Below are positions 58,320 through 64,000 of a stretch of 64,000 bases of DNA, piece by piece (the stretch's first letter is position 1; each line of letters starts with the position of its first letter). The translations under genes and the position numbers were made by a program. A model generated the notes under the pieces. That model was not told where the DNA came from. It worked only from the letters and a program-made list of their open reading frames with translations, and did not search any database. The DNA comes from Monoplex corrugatus (lineage: Eukaryota; Mollusca; Gastropoda; Littorinimorpha; Ranellidae), in contig CM060312.1 in the NCBI GenBank assembly GCA_030674185.1, positions 2,174,393 to 2,238,392 on the forward strand, in the 5' to 3' direction.

Positions 58320-58545
58320 TCATCATCATCATGTCGAGCTTGCTCGGCTATCCATGACACGTTTCTTCCATCCTTCTGTCAGACATTGCAGTAGTTAGTT
58401 CATCATACTGACAGCCCGTATCATCCATCAGTTGGTCGATGGAGGTCTTCTTTGGACGTCCTGGTCTTTGCCACGGCTGGGTCTCCATATAGGAACCACC
58501 CCCCCCCCCCCACCAGTTCTTCTTTGCTCCGCCAGCAGTGTCCTG
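58320..58545 (-). mobile_element. LINE C-terminal remnant with (ATG)n tail
   Basis: The minus strand encodes a degraded LQRLAGHCWRSKEELV-like block, a RPGRPKKTSIDQLMDDTG-like block and a short tail ending in (ATG)n, seen as CATCATCATCAT. This pattern is typical of the C-terminus of endonuclease/RT LINEs but differs from the R1-R6 family. A C13 run at about 58,499-58,512 breaks the frame. Confidence 0.6.
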
Positions 58546-58680
58546 CTAAGCGCAGTCTTTGTTGACGTATTGATTTACTGATTGGCTTATCGTTCAGTTC
58601 TGGCTTAAGTTCAGTTTAGTTCTGGTTTAAGTTTCAGTTCTGTAAGTTTCAGTTCTGGCTTAAGTTTTAGTTCTAGTGTA

Positions 58681-59417
58681 GGACTGTTGATTTATCGATC
58701 AGTTTAATGTCTTATAACAGTACAGTTACACAAATACATGTGCCATCAGTACTAAGAGTTTATTCATGGAACCCAACTGATCCTGTTGCTGTTGTCAGTC
58801 TTGACATGAATTTACTGAAATTGTCTTTTTGAGTTCGTGACGAAGGCTGGTCAGAATCTGAGACCGATTTTTTCTACTCTCGACAGGTAATTTGGCCAAA
58901 AACTGCGCATGTCTTGTTTCGTTTACGCGCCTATATCATTTCCAACGGCCATTTCACCGTTGGCAGTCGGATAAACTAGTACTGAACATTACACGAGAGT
59001 GACTCAGTCAGGCCACCTGACCTGGATGTCTGTCAACCAGCAAGCCCTTCCAACTTGCACTAGATCCTCCAGTCATGTGAAAAGACCACAGCAGCGCCAG
59101 ATGGAGTAGCAGAACACTACATCCACACTAAGACTACGCTACTTTTCCCTCTAGCTGCAGAACGCCAGTTTAATTTCCCCATGCCACAGTTACCGGTACA
59201 GGTGTACGTAAAAAGTAGACCAAGCAACTACAGAAAATGCATCTGGCTCAAGCAGCTTATCGACCCTACTTTGGCCTGGACAACGGCAGATAACCACTGA
59301 AGACACTAGAATTCCCACTCACCACTACCACCACACACGCGCCTATGGCCTTTGGACCAACCCCAAACCAAAGAACAAATACCATTATGAACAAAAATAG
59401 GGATACACCTACTTCTG
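58681..59417. other. No recognised feature
   Basis: Mixed-composition DNA that contains no gene or repeat family I can identify. Confidence 0.5.
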
Positions 59418-60450
59418 TTTATTGTTTAAACCCCAGCCGACTGCGTAGAGCCATATCAGGGTTATAACCGCTTTAAAACATACAAAACTTCAACAGGAAA
59501 AAAAAGAAAAAAATTAAGTACACATATCAATGCATTCGCGCACATAATCTAAAGACATGCCCCCGACGTGGGACCATTTCGTCCAATTTATCATCATCAT
59601 CATCAGGTGCCTTGCCGCATGCCGTTGACGTACATGGACCTCCAGCCATCTCTATCTCGTTGTCCCAAGCATCTCCCCCACCCTCCTCGTCCCCAGCCAC
59701 TCTGCAAGTCCGTCCAGCATTCTCTCCATGGGTCTACTTGGTGCTCTTTCCCTCCAGCTTTCCCCGTTGTGACCAGGTGCTCCAAATCCCCCTTCCTCAT
59801 GAAATGGCCTATAAATGTTGCCCGTCTTTTCCTAATCTTCCTTATGAGTGATCTACTTGTGTCTGCCTCCATCAAGACTCTCGTTTGTTTTCTTTGCTGT
59901 CCATGGAACTCTCAACATTCTTCTTAGAAACCACATCTCGGCTGCCTCAATCTTTTCTTGCTTTGCTTGTTGACTTCCACGCCTCGCAACCGTACAACAT
60001 TGGTTCTATTTAACATTCAAGAACTCTTCCTGATGTTGATAGGCATTTGTTGGTAAGAAAGCTTTTCATCCGATTCTGCTGGCTATTTCTGATGTTCTTT
60101 CCAATTTATCGCACAAGAGACATTTATAAAACACCTGAATACAAATAAAAGCATACATAAGGACACAAAAACAAAAACAGGCATAAATTACCTAAAATTG
60201 CTTCCGCATATCTCGCCTCCTTAGAGCCAAAAATGCACAAAAACATGTACCTAATTATCAATCCGAAGAAAAAGCAAGACTTTATCGAACAACGACAGGT
60301 GAATGGACCATTAAGGCAGAAAATGACAAGTAGAAATGACAAAGCAAAGCAACAAGGCAGAAACAAAGACAGAAAAGAGGAAATTTCTAGCACAGAATTT
60401 CCAGAAGGTGGGAATACTATTTATACTGAAAGAGGCCCTGGCAACCCAAC
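59418..60450 (+). repeat. Family H copy split by an RTE-like LINE fragment
   Basis: The left part at 59418-59592 runs from TTTAAACCCCAGCCGACTGC to TCCAATTTATC. The right part at 60100-60450 resumes with TCCAATTTATCGCACAAGAG and runs to the terminal hairpin and AGGCCCTGGCAACCCAACGG. The repeated TCCAATTTATC is the target-site duplication. Confidence 0.88.
59593..60099 (-). mobile_element. RTE-like LINE 3' fragment R6 inserted in H
   Basis: The minus strand encodes the C-terminal block (MEADTSRSLIRKIRKRRATF, then GHFMRKGDLEHLVTTGKAGG) and ends in an (ATG)n tail at about 59,590-59,602. The left end lies in thumb sequence (the NQHIR-like region near 60,060). It is 5'-truncated at about 0.5 kb. 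An 11-bp target-site duplication, TCCAATTTATC, lies at 59582-59592 and 60100-60110. Confidence 0.92.
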
Positions 60451-60690
60451 GGGGAAAAATGCACGTAATATATGTACCCAGTTATCAATCCTAAGAAAAA
60501 GTACCCAAGATTTTATCAAATACGCACAGGTGAATGGACCATTAAGGCAAAAAATGATAGGTAGAAATGACAAAGAAACAAGGCAGAAAAAAGTGACAGA
60601 AAAGGACATTTCTAGCACAGAATTTCCAGAAGTTGGGGATACTTTATATACTGATAGAGCCCCCGGCATCCCTACAAGGGGGGGGGGGGG
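60450..60690 (+). repeat. Family H 3' half, second copy in tandem
   Basis: It restarts at AAAATGCACGTAATATATGT immediately after the preceding H terminus, then runs through the GGACATTTCTAGCACAGAAT hairpin block to AGCCCCCGGCATCCCTACAA and a G17-type run (60678-60693). Confidence 0.85.
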
Positions 60691-61887
60691 GGGCGACCTC
60701 AGACGAGGCAACACCAAATGGAAAAAATAATGCCCACGACGTAAGCTGGTGACCGTGCACGTAGAGAACACATTTCAACATACAACAGCTGCTATCCAAC
60801 AGAAGCAAGATCAAAAGAAGCAAAACCAAAGCAGCGTTTGTAACCACAGTTGGTAGAGGGCGCCTGCAGGCCAGGTTCCTCAGACGTCATCCTTCGTTTT
60901 GAACTCTGATGAGTAACACAGTAAAATAGCGACTGGCAGGACTGAATAATGAGATGCAAGGAGAGGGAGGGGGGTAAAGGGAGGGGAGGGGAGAGAGAAA
61001 AGGAGGGACATAGAAGTGCGACGTCGGGGAAAGAGGAGTGAGATGGAGGGAAAAAGAAAAGGGAGGTAAGTTTAAAATACCGGGCTACTGGCGATTTCAC
61101 CTGCAAAAATAAAGTCAATTATTGAACAAAACCACACTGCAGGCACGCACACACATGCATACAGACATGCATATACACCACGCATGCATTCCATTATGAA
61201 CACAAATTTCTAGGAATCAATGGACAAAAGTGTACAAATCGGTCAACATGTAAAAATCACTTTGCAATGATAATGATTAAATTTAATCTTTTATTGGAAT
61301 GCTTTGTGATTCTGTACAAAAGGTCGTTTTAAACATCTTTTGCAACTATTAGTCCTGGAAACCAAAATTTGTTTAAATTTCAAATGTCGGAGAGGAGACA
61401 GCACAGTGACAGTGGTACCAATCTCTCAGCGTTACCTTCCCTGACCCCAGAGGGAACTATTTCCCATTTACAGCTGGGTGGTTCTAAAGTAGCCTAATTA
61501 AACATGGACTTTTCAACGCGGTGTTAATATTTAAGGTGTGTGCATACTTATCTCTGTACTGGACCGATATGGTTCTGTGATCGGCCGAGCTACATGCAAT
61601 ATGAACTTAACTGAATTCCGGCGACGTCCAAAGTTCCCCTCGCCCATTTCCATTTCAAACCCTGCCAACGCATAAACTTTTACACAAGATAAGACGTCTG
61701 CCGGATATTTATCTGGCCAATATGGGTAGATCAGCTATGGAATTGTCCGAGTGCGATTAATCCTTAAAAACCCGTTTAATTATACATATGGCATACTAGA
61801 GATTTACTCTCCTCCGTGCATACACAAGTACACACATATGCATATATATGTAGCCAGAAAGTGAGAAAGAGGGCGGAGGGATGTTTA
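60691..61887. other. Unassigned, with a polypurine run
   Basis: There is a GGAGG/GAGA-rich polypurine stretch at about 60955-61060. Otherwise it is unique-looking DNA with no gene I can support. Confidence 0.5.
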
Positions 61888-62659
61888 GTTCAGTTCATAT
61901 TGCTTACAGCCCATCCGACTATGACACACATTCTGATATCAGGGCGAACAATACGTCAACAACCACCCGTCAAAAGATAAGTCAAAAACCATGCTCACCT
62001 TGCAAGTCTAAATTGCAATTGATTAATCCTTATAAAAACCATTCTTTACTTTTTGGCGTACTACACATTACCTCCATGCATACACAAATACACATGCATG
62101 TATAGCCATAAAGAGGGTGGGAAAGGTGGAGGGAGGGAACAAGAGTGGAGACGGACAATAATGGTACATTTACCAAGACTACAGCAAGGCAAGAAGGCTA
62201 ACTGGTCTTCAAGGGATGGGACCTGGGAAATCAAGCTCTCTCTCAATGTTTTATACCAAGGCAGCCGGGCAATGCCCTGCTCTTCATGATTTTCAACTGA
62301 CGTGGGATCTTCAGCATGCGCAGCCAGAAGTTTGATTTTCCAGTCAAACTGAAGAGAAAAGTCGAGGACAGAACATGACAGATATAGCAGCAATACAAAA
62401 CTTACCTCCACTGAATGTGACCACAGCTCTAGTGGTACCATTCTGTAGAAGCAGACTGGTACGTGATGCCAGCAGACGTCGTCCTGGAAACAGTGAATTC
62501 AGAAAATAGGACCTGAACCCACTTTGGAACCTCCATTGTCTTCGTGCTGCTTTCATTTCTTTGAGTGGTCATCGTCACGTTTTATTTCTTGGCTGGAAAA
62601 AGAATTTGGATTTTTAACCTCTCTGGACAATACATAATTTTCATGAAAATTATTTTTTG
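61888..62659. other. Weak H-like start and unassigned DNA
   Basis: CATATTGCTTACAGCCCATC followed by CGACT at about 61,896 matches the D-module/H start, but homology is not sustained. The rest is unassigned. Confidence 0.45.
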
Positions 62660-63082
62660 TTCAAATGCTCAGCCAACTGCGAAGAGCCATATCAGGCGTA
62701 CAACCGCTTCAAACATACAAAACAGCGACGGGAAAAACGAAAGTACACACCAATGCATTCGCGCACATAATCCAAGGACATGCCCCCGGCGTTGAACACT
62801 CCGCCCAATTTATCACACAGGGGAGATTTAAAACATACACCTGAAATACAAAACAGGCATAAATTACCTAAAATTACTTTCGCATATCACCTCCCTAGAG
62901 CCAAAAATGCACTTAATACATGTACCCAATAATCAATTCTAAGAAAAAGTATGCTAGACTTACACACGGTGAATGGACCATCAAGGCATAGAAATGATAG
63001 AAATGACAAAGCAAAGAAGAGGAATTTTCTAGCACAGAAGGTGGGGATACTATACTGAAAGAGCCCCGGCATCCCCACGGCA
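62660..63082 (+). repeat. Family H, copy with small deletions
   Basis: Begins TGCTCAGCCAACTGCGAAGA, continues ATGCATTCGCGCACATAATC, TTTATCACACAGGGGAGATT and TGCACTTAATACATGTACCC, and ends AAGAGCCCCGGCATCCCCAC. The terminal hairpin is shortened because the AATTTCC arm is lost. Confidence 0.84.
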
Positions 63083-64000
63083 GGAAGAAAATAATTCGCT
63101 TCTCAAGATGGCGTCTAAGCGCTTAAAATAACTTCCATTTACGCTGACACTGCAGATGTCACGTAACTGTGAAATCCAGAATGACACAAGCCGTATACCT
63201 GCACACAACCCTGGAGAGGTCTTGGCGCTCTGTCTTGTTTTCTTTATATCAGTCACTGAAACAATTTGCATTGTTGTGAAATGCATTTCTTCATCTGCCA
63301 TGTCATTAAAATAAAGTACTTCTACATTGAACTATCACCCTATACGTCATAGAGACCCATGCAGGGGTGACCCAAACAATGAAACATGCCATTGTTCTGT
63401 TTCTATTAATCTCCACCTTAATTTTCTTAAGACGTCTACTACCCTTTCCACACCACAGAGGGGGGGGGGGGGAGAGACATTTGAATAACTACATTTTAAA
63501 AGGGCAGACTCGAAATGGTAAGAACACTTAACCTTTAATACTGATCGATTTGATTCCGTTTACGTCAGCACCCATACCGGGTGATATGTTCGACAGGGAT
63601 AACCATTCCAGGGAAGTGGGGAATGAGGATCTTATCTTACACTGACAGCACATTGTGTTAAAATGGGCAGTAACTGAGTAAGGCCAGTCTTCACTAGCGC
63701 ACCTCATGGTTCGTATCCGCAACCGTTTGGGTTGTTATTCCACACACGAAATGAAAATAGAATTTTAAAAAGCGAAATACAAGTGCTTAGAAAGAGGAAC
63801 TGTCATACTACATAGACACCAAATTAGCGTGTCAGTTTTTATTTAAAACATAGCACCAGAACAACCAAAGCAAGCACTGTGTCTACGGAATTCTGAAACC
63901 GCAGTTTGTATGAAAAAGAAATATAGGCCTACAGCAGAGAGGAAGCATGGATTTTAGGTGAACATTCTTTTGAAACTAAGCCAGTGTTACGAGTTGATCA
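63083..64000. other. No recognised feature to the window end
   Basis: Unique-looking DNA with a G13 run at about 63,459-63,472. A TCTCAAGATGGCGTCTAAGC block near 63,102 weakly resembles the end of family G on the reverse strand. No gene is supported. Confidence 0.5.

Noticed and set aside
1..64000. rRNA, tRNA or histone gene cluster hidden in the tandem arrays
   Set aside because: I looked for conserved rRNA-like blocks, tRNA A/B-box pairs with cloverleaf potential and histone peptide motifs and saw none I could support by eye; a structured RNA search would be decisive.

Overview
The window looks like animal genomic DNA built almost entirely from repeats, with no supportable host protein-coding, rRNA or tRNA gene. 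Intronless degenerate non-LTR retrotransposon ORFs, long microsatellites, many minisatellites and short terminal-inverted-repeat (TIR) elements point to a large invertebrate genome. The retrotransposon types and the high-copy interspersed families suggest a marine mollusc, most likely a gastropod. That assignment is inference from overall character, not from a diagnostic host gene. Most long open frames are artefacts of repeats whose period is a multiple of three or which lack stop codons.

Layout. 1-1560: TCTG/TTTG/TTGG tract. 2300-3960: TG-rich satellite. 4065-7712: 5'-truncated non-LTR retrotransposon carrying endonuclease, reverse transcriptase, RNase H and a terminal zinc-knuckle-like motif. 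7711-8450: AT/CA/TG/CT microsatellites. 8640-12130: 18-bp then 14-bp satellite. 12218-13052: 28-bp minisatellite. 13080-19450: microsatellites, CR1/L2-like and RTE-like LINE fragments and palindromic element P. 19453-19978: 20-bp minisatellite. 20508-21905: head-to-tail copies of interspersed family H. 21920-27990: about six and a half units of a long complex tandem repeat, each with a P palindrome. 28380-30394: more H copies, one holding a 41-bp array. 30122-35580: a four-deep nest (H, TIR element X, CR1/L2-like LINE, and inside it a short opposite-strand copy of the same LINE family). 35960-39310: 37-bp satellite split by a LINE fragment. 39400-42545: family G and two RTE-like LINE remnants. 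42553-47060: 40-bp satellite, about 112 copies. 47262-49290: 48-bp satellite. 49668-50850: H pieces and an intact X. 51230-52320: 27-bp minisatellite. 52590-64000: G, H and RTE-like remnants (one split by a 370-bp TIR element, one inserted into H with a target-site duplication), separated by sequence I cannot assign.

The order of events can be partly read from target-site duplications and interrupted copies. The recurring theme is retrotransposons and interspersed repeats seeding new tandem arrays. At least two minisatellites (28 bp and 41 bp) are expansions of an internal segment of a dispersed repeat. CR1/L2-like copies carry a (GT)n tract inside their 3' end to every site, and the RNase H-type LINE starts and ends in (CA)n. 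No single undescribed enzymatic system is evident. The most interesting material is the layered repeat biology: P palindromes, X, the four-deep nest, and the higher-order structure in the 40-bp satellite. Many indels fall in homopolymers, so some frame breaks and array irregularities could be sequencing error.
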